Positions 32,618-39,323 of a DNA stretch of 64,000 nt are shown here, one piece after another. How positions within the stretch are numbered: the stretch's first letter is position 1; every line of letters starts with the position of its first letter. The stretch comes from Caulobacteraceae bacterium (GTDB lineage Bacteria; Pseudomonadota; Alphaproteobacteria; Caulobacterales; Caulobacteraceae). The notes under the pieces are model-generated. The model worked only from the letters and a program-made list of their open reading frames with translations, was not told the DNA's origin and ran no database searches. The stretch covers positions 1-64,000 of the forward strand of contig JANWHQ010000045.1 in NCBI GenBank assembly GCA_025450315.1, given 5' to 3'. The position numbers and the translations under genes are program-made.

Positions 32618-34144
32618 ATGCCCGACCCTCCGCCCACCGAGACCGAGCTGAAGAACCTGCTGGGCCAGGACGCCGAACCGCGCCTGGTCGACCAGGCGGG
32701 CCTGTCGCCGCCGGAAAAGGTCCGGACCCTGCGCTCCACCTCCTTCGACACCCCTGGCTGGCGGCTGCGCCAGCGCGGCCTGGCGCTGCGGCTGCGCGAG
32801 GACGGCGAGAGCCTGGTCCAGACGCTGAAACAGGCGGCGGGCCCGGGCGGACTGGCGCGCGGCGAATGGGAGAACGCGATCACCAGCCGGCGTCCCGACC
32901 TGGCCGCCCTGGCCAACACCCCCGCGGCGGGCGTCCTGGGCGGCGACGAGGACGAGCTGGAGCCGGTGTTCCTGACCACCGTCGAGCGACGCACGCGCCT
33001 GTGCCGGGAAGGCGGCAGCCTGATCGAAGTCGCCATCGACGTCGGCGAGATCTCGGCGGGCGACCGGCGGCAGCCGATCCGCGAGATGGAGCTGGAGCTG
33101 AAGCGCGGCGACAGCGGCGCGCTGTTCCGCCTGGCCCACAGGCTGGCCGACGGCGCCGACATGCGGCTGTCCTTCGAGAGCAAATCCGAACGCGGCTATC
33201 GGCTCGCCGACGACACAGTCCTGGAGCCCCGAAGCGCGGCGCCCTTCGCGCTGCGGCCGCAGGCCACGGCGGGCGAGGCGTTCAAGGGGCTGGCCCTGAG
33301 CTGCCTGGCCCAGGCCTGCGCCAACGCCGAGATCCTGCGCGAACAGCCCAGGCCCGAGGCCCTGCACCAGCTTCGCGTCGCCATGCGCCGCCTGCGCGCC
33401 CTGACCAAGGCCTACGAACCGATGCTCGGCCAGGGCGAAGGCCTGCTGGTGGAGGCCGAGCTCAAGTGGCTGGCCGGCGAACTCGACGCGGCCCGCGACC
33501 TGGACGTGTTCATCGCCAGCGCCTTCCGGCCCGCCACGGCCGCCCTCGCCGAACAGGACTTCGCGGCCCTCGGCCAGCAGCTGCTGAAGGCGCAGACCGC
33601 CGCCTACGCCAAGGCCCAGGCGGCCGTGCGCTCGCCCCGCTGCGCGGCGCTCTGGCTGGAAGCGGCGGGCTGGATCGAAGCGGGCGGCTGGACCCGCGCC
33701 AGCGATCTTCCCACGGCGACCCTCCGCGACCAGCCGGCCGCGGACTTCGCCGCCCAGGCGCTGGACCACCTGCGCAAGGTGGTGCGCAAGCGTGGGCGCC
33801 GCTTCGCCGTCCTGGACGCCCGGGGCCGTCACAAGCTGCGCATCCGGGCCAAGCGCATCAGATATGTCGCCGAATTCTTCGCGCCCCTGTTCGACGAGGC
33901 CAGGGGCCGTGGCCGGTTCCTGAAGCGCCTGAAGGCGATGCAGTCGGCGCTGGGCGAGCTGAACGACGTGGCCGTGGCGCGCACCCGCCTGCCGGCCGAG
34001 GCCGGTCTCAGGGCGCCGGCGGTGACCTTTGGCGCCGGGCGTGTGGTCGGCTGGCGCGAACGCGACGAGCGCCGCGAGCTGAAGGCCGCCAGGACGAAGG
34101 TCGAAGCCTTCTGCGGCGAGCCGCCGTTCTGGCGCGCCGGCTAA
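32618..34144 (+). CDS. CYTH-CHAD domain protein
   Basis: A 508-residue protein: CYTH domain (about 1-200) with the triphosphate-tunnel start TETELKNLL (ExExK) and many paired acidic/basic residues, then a CHAD helical domain (about 215-490) with LHQLRVAMRRLRALTKAY and HKLRIRAKRIRYVAEFF. CYTH cleaves inorganic triphosphate; CHAD binds polyphosphate. Probably acts on polyphosphate granules. The stop overlaps the convergent pseudogene by 3 bases. Confidence 0.9.
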   Translation: MPDPPPTETELKNLLGQDAEPRLVDQAGLSPPEKVRTLRSTSFDTPGWRLRQRGLALRLREDGESLVQTLKQAAGPGGLARGEWENAITSRRPDLAALANTPAAGVLGGDEDELEPVFLTTVERRTRLCREGGSLIEVAIDVGEISAGDRRQPIREMELELKRGDSGALFRLAHRLADGADMRLSFESKSERGYRLADDTVLEPRSAAPFALRPQATAGEAFKGLALSCLAQACANAEILREQPRPEALHQLRVAMRRLRALTKAYEPMLGQGEGLLVEAELKWLAGELDAARDLDVFIASAFRPATAALAEQDFAALGQQLLKAQTAAYAKAQAAVRSPRCAALWLEAAGWIEAGGWTRASDLPTATLRDQPAADFAAQALDHLRKVVRKRGRRFAVLDARGRHKLRIRAKRIRYVAEFFAPLFDEARGRGRFLKRLKAMQSALGELNDVAVARTRLPAEAGLRAPAVTFGAGRVVGWRERDERRELKAARTKVEAFCGEPPFWRAG

Positions 34145-34939
34145 GCCGTCCGCAGCGCGGGGGCGTCCAGCAGCTTCTCGATCCGGATCGGCAGGTCGCG
34201 GACGCGCACACCAGTGGCGTGGAACACGGCGTTGGCCACCGCCGCGTTCATGCCGACGTTGCCCAGCTCGCCGATGCCCTTGATGCCCAAGGCGTTCACC
34301 TGATGGTCCTGCTCGGGCAGCATGATCACCTCGATCTCGCCGATGTCGGCGTTCACCGGGATCAGATAGTCGGCCAGGTCGTCGTTGACGTAGCGGGCCG
34401 AGCGCGGGTCGATCTGGGTGGCCTCGAACAGGGCCGCGGAAATCCCCCAGATCATGCCGCCCATAAGCTGGCTGCGCGCCGCCAGGGGATTGACGATGGT
34501 CCCCGCGGCGAACGCGCCGGTGGCGCGCGGGACGCGCACCTCGCCGGTGAGCGAATGCACCCGCGTCTCCACGAACTGGGCGCCGCCGCCGCCAGGGTCA
34601 GGCAGCCCAGCACCCGGCGGCCATCGACCAGCACGGTGCAGGCCCCGCACTGGCCATGATCGCAGCCCTTCTTGGAACCGGTCAGGCCGAGATGGTCGCG
34701 CAGGGCGTCCAGCAGCGAGACGCGCGGATCCAGCGACAGCCGATGGGCCTGGCCGTTGGCGGTCAGCTCGACGTTGATCCGGGACGGGCGCGCGGATTTG
34801 GCGGAGGGCGCGGCGCGCGGATTTGGCGGCGGCGCCCATCAGGGCCGCTCCGGCGGCGCCGGCGCCCCCCCGCGGCGAGCAGGCTGCGGCGGTTGAACAG
34901 GCCGGGCTCCGGAAACGCATCGTGGGGCTCGCTGGGCAT
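34141..34939 (-). pseudogene. Collapsed paoABC-type molybdenum aldehyde/xanthine oxidoreductase operon
   Basis: Read on the minus strand from ATG 34939: a Tat signal (FNRRSLLAAGG) and a 2Fe-2S domain ([18 protein letters not shown]) from the small subunit (PaoA-like). This is joined at 34581-34593 to the last 150 or so residues of the large molybdopterin subunit ([15 protein letters not shown] to GIKGIGELGNVGMNAAVANAVFHATG). The FAD subunit and most of the large subunit are gone. Three breaks are visible: a run of seven C (34865-34871) with a frame change, a 25-base tandem duplication (34789 and 34814, CGCGCGGATTTGGCGG), and the junction in a GGC run. It cannot make a working enzyme. Confidence 0.85.
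34789..34829. repeat. 25-bp-offset tandem duplication inside the pseudogene
   Basis: CGCGCGGATTTGGCGG occurs at 34789-34804 and again at 34814-34829. The offset of 25 is not a multiple of three and shifts the reading frame. Confidence 0.85.
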
Positions 34940-35013
34940 GCAGACCGGGAGGCGCTGGACGAAACCTGCCTACAGGAACTCGCCAGCGGCGACAGGGTTC
35001 GCCGCCGCCCGCC

Positions 35014-35937
35014 TCAGGGCTGTCCGCCGCCGCCGGCGGCGCCGTAAATCTGGCCGGTGGCGTAACTGGCGTCGGACGCGGCGAGCTGGACGTAGATCGA
35101 GCCCAGCTCCGCTGGCTGGCCCGGCCGGCCCAGGGGGGTCTGGCCGCCGAACTTCTCCAGCTTCTCCTGGCTGGCGCCGCCCGACACCTGCAGCGGCGTC
35201 CAGATCGGGCCGGGGGCGACGCCGTTCACCCGGATGCCCTTGGGCCCCAGCTGCTTGGCCAGCGATTTGACGTAGTTCATCGTCGCCGCCTTGGTCTGGG
35301 CATAGTCGTAGAGATCGGGCGAGGGGTCGTAGGCCTGCTCGGACGCCGTCGCGATGATCGCGGCGCCGGGCTTCAGGTGCGGCAGCGCCGCCTTCAGGAT
35401 CCAGAACGGCGCGTAGATGTTGGTCTTGATGGTGGCGTCGAAGTCCTCGCTGGAGATGTCGAGGATGGAGTCGTGCGCCTGCTGGCGCGCGGCGTTGCAG
35501 ACCACGATGTCCAGCCCGCCCAGACGCTCGACCGCCTGGCCCACCAGCCTCTGGCAGAAGGCCTCGTCGCGCAGGTCGCCCGGGATCGGCGCCGCCACCC
35601 GACCCTCGGCCTCGATCAGCTCGACCACCTCGCGGGCGTCGGGCTCTTCGGTCGGAAAGTAGTTGAGGGCCACGTCCGCGCCTTCGCGCGAGAAGGCGAT
35701 GGCGGCGGCCCGCCCCATGCCCGAATCCCCGCCGGTGATCAGCGCCTTGCGGCCCTTCAGCCGGCCCGAGCCGCGATAGCTGGTCTCGCCATGGTCCGGA
35801 CGCGGCTGCATGTCGCGGGCCAGGCCGGGCCAGGGCTGGGACTGCCTGGGAAACGGCGGCTGGGGATAGCGGGTGGTGGGGTCCTCGAGCGCGCCAGCGC
35901 CGCCCACCGCCGAAAAGGTCCGATTGTCGCCGTCCAT
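35014..35937 (-). CDS. Stress-type SDR oxidoreductase (YhdF/YdaD-like)
   Basis: A 307-residue short-chain dehydrogenase with an N-terminal extension (QPPFPRQSQPWPGLARDMQPRPDHGE) typical of the general-stress-protein-39 group. Nucleotide site GGDSGMGRA, NAARQ, catalytic ATASEQAY...YDYAQTKAA (Tyr-x3-Lys), ending GQIYGAAGG. NADPH-dependent; substrate unknown. ATG 35937 has a good RBS (GGAGG). It shares a divergent region with the small basic protein, and both have EcfG-like promoters. Confidence 0.88.
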   Translation of the reverse strand: MDGDNRTFSAVGGAGALEDPTTRYPQPPFPRQSQPWPGLARDMQPRPDHGETSYRGSGRLKGRKALITGGDSGMGRAAAIAFSREGADVALNYFPTEEPDAREVVELIEAEGRVAAPIPGDLRDEAFCQRLVGQAVERLGGLDIVVCNAARQQAHDSILDISSEDFDATIKTNIYAPFWILKAALPHLKPGAAIIATASEQAYDPSPDLYDYAQTKAATMNYVKSLAKQLGPKGIRVNGVAPGPIWTPLQVSGGASQEKLEKFGGQTPLGRPGQPAELGSIYVQLAASDASYATGQIYGAAGGGGQP

Positions 35938-35965
35938 CACAGGCCTCCGAAGCTGAGACACCTGC

Positions 35966-35991
35966 AAACGGGCCGTCGGCGGATTTGTTTC
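35966..35991 (-). promoter_or_regulatory. EcfG-like promoter for the SDR gene
   Basis: On the minus strand: GAAAC-N16-CGTTT, one base from the consensus, 29 bases before the start codon. Confidence 0.5.
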
Positions 35992-36022
35992 TGACCTCGG
36001 GCCGCGGTCGGCGGAATCTGCT

Positions 36023-36047
36023 GAAACCGCGGGCGGCCGCGCTCGTT
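36023..36047 (+). promoter_or_regulatory. EcfG-like promoter for the small basic protein gene
   Basis: GAAAC-N16-CGTT on the plus strand, 32 bases before the start. It is divergent from the matching promoter of the SDR gene and shows the same -35 variant. Confidence 0.5.
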
Positions 36048-36078
36048 CATCCCGCACGACCGCAAGGAGGAACCCGCC

Positions 36079-36375
36079 ATGCCTCAGGGCGACAAGAGCA
36101 GCTACACCGACAAGCAGAAGCGCAAGGCTGAGCATATCGAAGAGGGCTACGAGGATCGCGGCGTCAGTCACGCGGAAGCCGAGCGGCGGGCCTGGGCCAC
36201 GGTCAACAAGGAGTCGGGCGGCGGCAAGAAGTCCGGCTCGGGCCGCGGCAAGACCGAAAGCCACGCCTCGTCGCGCAAGGGCGGCCACAAGGGCGGCTCC
36301 AGCCAGTCGCACGCCAGCCGCTCGGCGGCGGCCAAGAAGGGCTGGGAGACCCGCGGCCACGAGACCCACCACTGA
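36079..36375 (+). CDS. Small basic KGG-like stress protein
   Basis: A 98-residue hydrophilic protein: an N-terminal helical part (SYTDKQKRKAEHIEEGYEDRGVSHAEAERRAWATVNKESGG) often annotated as plasmid stabilisation protein, then a Gly/Ser/Lys/His-rich tail (GGHKGGSSQSHASRS). Probably a disordered nucleic-acid or desiccation-related protein. A strong RBS (AAGGAGG) precedes ATG 36079. Confidence 0.75.
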   Translation: MPQGDKSSYTDKQKRKAEHIEEGYEDRGVSHAEAERRAWATVNKESGGGKKSGSGRGKTESHASSRKGGHKGGSSQSHASRSAAAKKGWETRGHETHH

Positions 36376-36384
36376 GCGCGTGAC

Positions 36385-36825
36385 ATGAAATCGAAGGAGG
36401 TCTTCGCCGACGGCGGCCTGCGCACCTACGTGCTGATCCTCGATCAGGGCGAGGAGGCCTTCGGGTCCATCACCGCCTTCGCCGAGACGCAGGGCGTGCA
36501 CGCCGCCTCGCTCACCGCCATCGGAGCCTTCGAGCGGGCCACGGTCGGCTGGTTCGACCTGGAGGCCAAGACCTACCGGCCGATCGAGGTGGACGAGCAG
36601 TGCGAGGCCCTCAGCCTCCTGGGCGACATCGCCGTGGGCGACGACGGCCGGCCCAGCGTCCACATCCATGCCGTCCTGGGCGTGCGGGACGGCTCCACGC
36701 GCGGCGGGCATCTGCTGAGGGCCAAGGTGCGGCCCACGCTGGAGGTCACCGTGGTAGAGACCCCGGCCCATCTGCGCCGCCGCAAGCGGCCGGACCTTGG
36801 GATCGCCCTGATCGATCCCGGCTGA
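36385..36825 (+). CDS. PPC/DUF296 domain protein
   Basis: A 146-residue protein with the PPC fold: YVLILDQGEEAFGSITAFAETQGVHAASLTAIGAFERATVGWFD and the HIHAVLG metal-like segment. PPC proteins form trimers and occur fused to AT-hook DNA-binding parts in plants; the bacterial role is unclear. It lies 9 bases after the small basic gene, so they form one operon. Confidence 0.82.
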   Translation: MKSKEVFADGGLRTYVLILDQGEEAFGSITAFAETQGVHAASLTAIGAFERATVGWFDLEAKTYRPIEVDEQCEALSLLGDIAVGDDGRPSVHIHAVLGVRDGSTRGGHLLRAKVRPTLEVTVVETPAHLRRRKRPDLGIALIDPG

Positions 36826-36849
36826 GCCTCACTTCTGGCGCGGCGGATC

Positions 36850-37365
36850 TCAATCGGCCAGGCCGTCGCTCAGCATCTCCAGGCTGCAGCGCAGGCAGGC
36901 CACGCGCACGGCCCCGCGGCCGATGTCGCCGAAGTGCTCCTCGCGATGAGCCGTGGGCCGCCCGGCCCTCTTGACCGCGACATGCACGAGGCCCGGCTCC
37001 TCGCCGGGCGCCCCCCGGCCCGCGAAGCCGGTCACCGCGACCGCGATCTGGGCCCCGGCGGCGGCCAGCGCGCCCTCCGCCATGGCGCGCGCCACGGTCT
37101 CGGAGACGGCGCCGAAGCGGCGCAGATCCGCGGCGCTGACCCCCAGCATCTCCTGCTTGGACCGCTCGGAATAGACCACGAAACCCCGTTCGAAGGCGTG
37201 GGCGTAACCATCGACGTCGGTGAGTAGCGAGGCGAGCAGGCCCCCGGTGCAGCTCTCCGCCGTGGCCAGGGTGAGATCGGCGGCGCAGGCGCGCTTCAGC
37301 ACCGCCTCGGCCAGCGCCGACACCTCGGCCGGAACCGCTGCGTCCAGGGTTTCAGCTGCGGACAT
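36850..37365 (-). CDS. CinA C-terminal family nicotinamide-nucleotide amidase
   Basis: A 171-residue protein: LTLATAESCTGGLLASLLTDVDG (catalytic Ser in ESCTGG), FERGFVVYSERSKQEMLGV and VAVTGFAGRGAPGEEPGLVHVAV. The family converts nicotinamide mononucleotide to the acid form in NAD recycling. It has the usual stand-alone length. The ORF track adds 36 residues; ATG 37365 is the family start and has an EcfG-like promoter 29 bases upstream. Confidence 0.85.
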   Translation of the reverse strand: MSAAETLDAAVPAEVSALAEAVLKRACAADLTLATAESCTGGLLASLLTDVDGYAHAFERGFVVYSERSKQEMLGVSAADLRRFGAVSETVARAMAEGALAAAGAQIAVAVTGFAGRGAPGEEPGLVHVAVKRAGRPTAHREEHFGDIGRGAVRVACLRCSLEMLSDGLAD

Positions 37366-37393
37366 CGGCGCCTCCCACAAGCGTTTCGAGCCT

Positions 37394-37420
37394 AAAGCCG
37401 CCGAGCGGCGGAACTGTTCC
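37394..37420 (-). promoter_or_regulatory. EcfG-like promoter for the cinA-type gene
   Basis: On the minus strand: GGAAC-N17-GCTTT, 29 bases before the start. Same form as at the hemerythrin gene. Confidence 0.45.
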
Positions 37421-37494
37421 GGTTGCGGAGGGATCGGCGGGAGCGCCCACCAGCCCGGGCGCGTTGTCACCACGTCTCAGAAGGAGGCTTGGAA

Positions 37495-38058
37495 GTGACG
37501 GTGCTCGATGGAATTCAGGCTCTGGTCGGCCCGGACAAAGTCACCATCAGCTGGTGGCAGATGGGGGTCCGCGGCCTGATCGTCTTCGTGGTCGGACTGG
37601 GGATGATGCGCATCGCCGGCGCCCGGACCTTCACCCGCGGCTCGCCGCTCGAGACCGTGGTGGCCGTGATCATCGGCTCGAACCTCAGCCGCGCCCTGGC
37701 CGGCAACACGCCGTTCTGGCCGATGCTCGGGGTCTCGGTCCTGATCGTCGGGCTGCATGGCGTTCTCGCCCACGCCACCCTGCGTTCAAGGACCCTGGCC
37801 TTCCTGGTGAAACGGCCGCCCGTCCCGCTGGCCAGGGACGGCCGCCTCGACCGCAAGGCCATGGCCAGGGAAGGCGTCGACTCCGGCGATGTGGACGCCA
37901 GCCTGCGCGAGCATGGCCTCACCGAGCTCGGCGAGGTGGCTCTGGCGACGCTGGAGCGCGACGGCAAGATCAGCGTGGTGAAGCGCGATCCGAAGCTCAC
38001 ACCCGGGGGTGCTGTCCGTTCATCACCGGCCCCAGGGTCACCGAGAGGTTCAGCGTGA
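37495..38058 (+). CDS. DUF421 (YetF-like) membrane protein
   Basis: A 187-residue protein with three helices (VRGLIVFVVGLGMMRIAG, ETVVAVIIGSNLSRALAG, FWPMLGVSVLIVGLHGVLAHATL) and a soluble C-terminal domain (GLTELGEVALATLERDGKISVVKR). The family is conserved but not understood. GTG 37495 with the RBS AAGGAGG is preferred. Its 3' end overlaps the convergent small gene by 62 bases. Confidence 0.82.
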   Translation: MTVLDGIQALVGPDKVTISWWQMGVRGLIVFVVGLGMMRIAGARTFTRGSPLETVVAVIIGSNLSRALAGNTPFWPMLGVSVLIVGLHGVLAHATLRSRTLAFLVKRPPVPLARDGRLDRKAMAREGVDSGDVDASLREHGLTELGEVALATLERDGKISVVKRDPKLTPGGAVRSSPAPGSPRGSA

Positions 38059-38251
38059 ACAGCACCAGGCCGGTCTGGTCGGAAACCTTGAGGGAGAGGT
38101 TGTCGTGGGCCCAGAACTCCCGTGGCTTCTCCTGGAGGAAACTCCCAAGCACAGTGGAGGCCTCGATGCAGGCCGACGCCACGTCGGGCAGCTCGGTCCC
38201 GTTCTCATCCGGATAGCAGCGGCCGTCTTCGGTTTGGAAGTAGAAGCGCAT
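37997..38251 (-). CDS. DUF6894-type small protein
   Basis: An 84-residue protein opening with MRFYFQTEDGRCYPDENGTELPD, the DUF6894 pattern found in many copies in alphaproteobacteria. The function is unknown. A possible EcfG-like element (GAAAC-N16-CGTT, minus strand, 38260-38284) lies almost at the start codon, implying a nearly leaderless transcript if real. Confidence 0.7.
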   Translation of the reverse strand: MRFYFQTEDGRCYPDENGTELPDVASACIEASTVLGSFLQEKPREFWAHDNLSLKVSDQTGLVLFTLNLSVTLGPVMNGQHPRV

Positions 38252-38293
38252 GGCGCAACAACGGCAGGCGTGACCCGGGGTTTCTCCGCCGCG

Positions 38294-38815
38294 TCAGCTT
38301 TTCTGATCTTTCCCTCCGCGGCGATAGGCCGCCCGGGCCGCCTCCAGGGCCGAAACGGCGGCTTCGCGGGACCGGGCGTAGGCCTTCCGCGCCGCCGACC
38401 GGCGCGCCTCCAGCGCGTCCTGTTCGCGCTGAAACGCCGCTTCCTCGTCCTCTCGCCGCAAATCGAGATCGCGCAAGGCGGCCTCCGCCGCCTCCAGCCG
38501 TGACCGGTCCGGCTTGGGCCGGGGCGCGCGTTTCCTGGCCGCCGTCTTCGGGCCCACGCTCGGCGATCCCGTCGCCTTCAGCTTGAACGCGTCCCGGGTT
38601 CCGGCCGCCCGCTGAAGCGGCGTCTCGGGATGCTCCAGAGCGGCCTTCACGGCCGCCTCGTCGCTGGAGATCCGGGCGTCGCCGCTGGCGAACAGGTCCT
38701 GGTGCGTTCCCCAGGCCCGCAAGGCCGCCGCCTGGCTGGGCGCCGCGACCACGGAGTCGAAGAAGCCGAACTGCGCCTGATAAACCTTCAGCTTACGGGC
38801 GCGGGGCTTGGCCAT
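38294..38815 (-). CDS. TolA-like coiled-coil hypothetical protein
   Basis: A 173-residue protein. The N-terminal 60 residues (KVYQAQFGFFDSVVAAPSQAAALRAWG) form a small conserved domain of unknown role. The C-terminal 70 residues are a charged coiled coil (LEAAEAALRDLDLRREDEEAAFQREQ). No signal peptide or helix-turn-helix. It overlaps the upstream small gene. Confidence 0.65.
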   Translation of the reverse strand: MAKPRARKLKVYQAQFGFFDSVVAAPSQAAALRAWGTHQDLFASGDARISSDEAAVKAALEHPETPLQRAAGTRDAFKLKATGSPSVGPKTAARKRAPRPKPDRSRLEAAEAALRDLDLRREDEEAAFQREQDALEARRSAARKAYARSREAAVSALEAARAAYRRGGKDQKS

Positions 38816-38984
38816 GCGCCGTCGAGATTTCGGATTGCGAAAGGCTGCGCTCCCGTTCCCGCGCCAGCCGGTCCCAGGTTTCGGCCATCTCCAGCAGCTG
38901 GTCGCGCTGTTCGCCGCTCGGCATCAGCGCCGCCAAGCCCCGACACTCGTCGGCGTGCTGTCGATACTCGGAGATCTTTCGCAT
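38793..38984 (-). CDS. Small helical protein (63 aa)
   Basis: MRKISEYRQHADECRGLAALMPSGEQRDQLLEMAETWDRLARERE has the pattern of a small helical protein family common in Rhizobiales and Caulobacterales (EYRxHAxECRxLA...LLxMAxTW). The function is unknown. It overlaps the next gene by 23 bases. Confidence 0.6.
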   Translation of the reverse strand: MRKISEYRQHADECRGLAALMPSGEQRDQLLEMAETWDRLARERERSLSQSEISTAHGQAPRP

Positions 38985-39323
38985 TCAGACCCACCCCCTG
39001 ACATCGCAGACAACGCCCCGGCCCCGCAGTTTGTTCATCAGCCGCGGCCTGGGGCCCGCTCCGTGATCGCTCACGAAAAATCGCGCCCAAATCACCCGCG
39101 CCGACGGCGGCTTCAAGTTCGCCCTGCGCGGCGTTGGCCAGTTCGACGCGGCGGACCACGATGTCCGCCCGCTGACGGCGGCCAACGACCCGATCTCGGG
39201 AACCAACCTTCGCCGCGGGCGGCTGGGCCTCGGCGATGCGAAACGCCGGCCCCGCTCCGACGCCGCAGGAACTATCACGCCGCGAGATAATTTCAGTTCC
39301 GTGGGATCGACGGCCTGTGACCA
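38985..39323. other. Intergenic region with a porin gene remnant
   Basis: 339 bases without an intact gene. A plus-frame segment (see the pseudogene entry) resembles a phosphate-type porin. The left end may hold a weak EcfG-like element for the small gene (TGAAC-N17-CGTT, minus, 39012-39037). Confidence 0.4.
39088..39240 (+). pseudogene. Fragment of an OprO/P-type porin
   Basis: The plus frame starting at 39088 reads QITRADGGFKFALRGVGQFD, then DPISGTNLRRGRLGLGD. Phosphate-selective porins have ...F(K)xRGRxQFDAxxxD...SGTxxRRARLGxEG in the same order near their mature N-terminus. No start, signal peptide or barrel remains. This is a decayed fragment if the resemblance is real. Confidence 0.45.

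Noticed and set aside
39250-39275. EcfG promoter before the debranching-like gene (GGAAC near 39268)
   Set aside because: The -35 is present but no CGTT-like -10 follows at 16-17 bases (AATTT instead).
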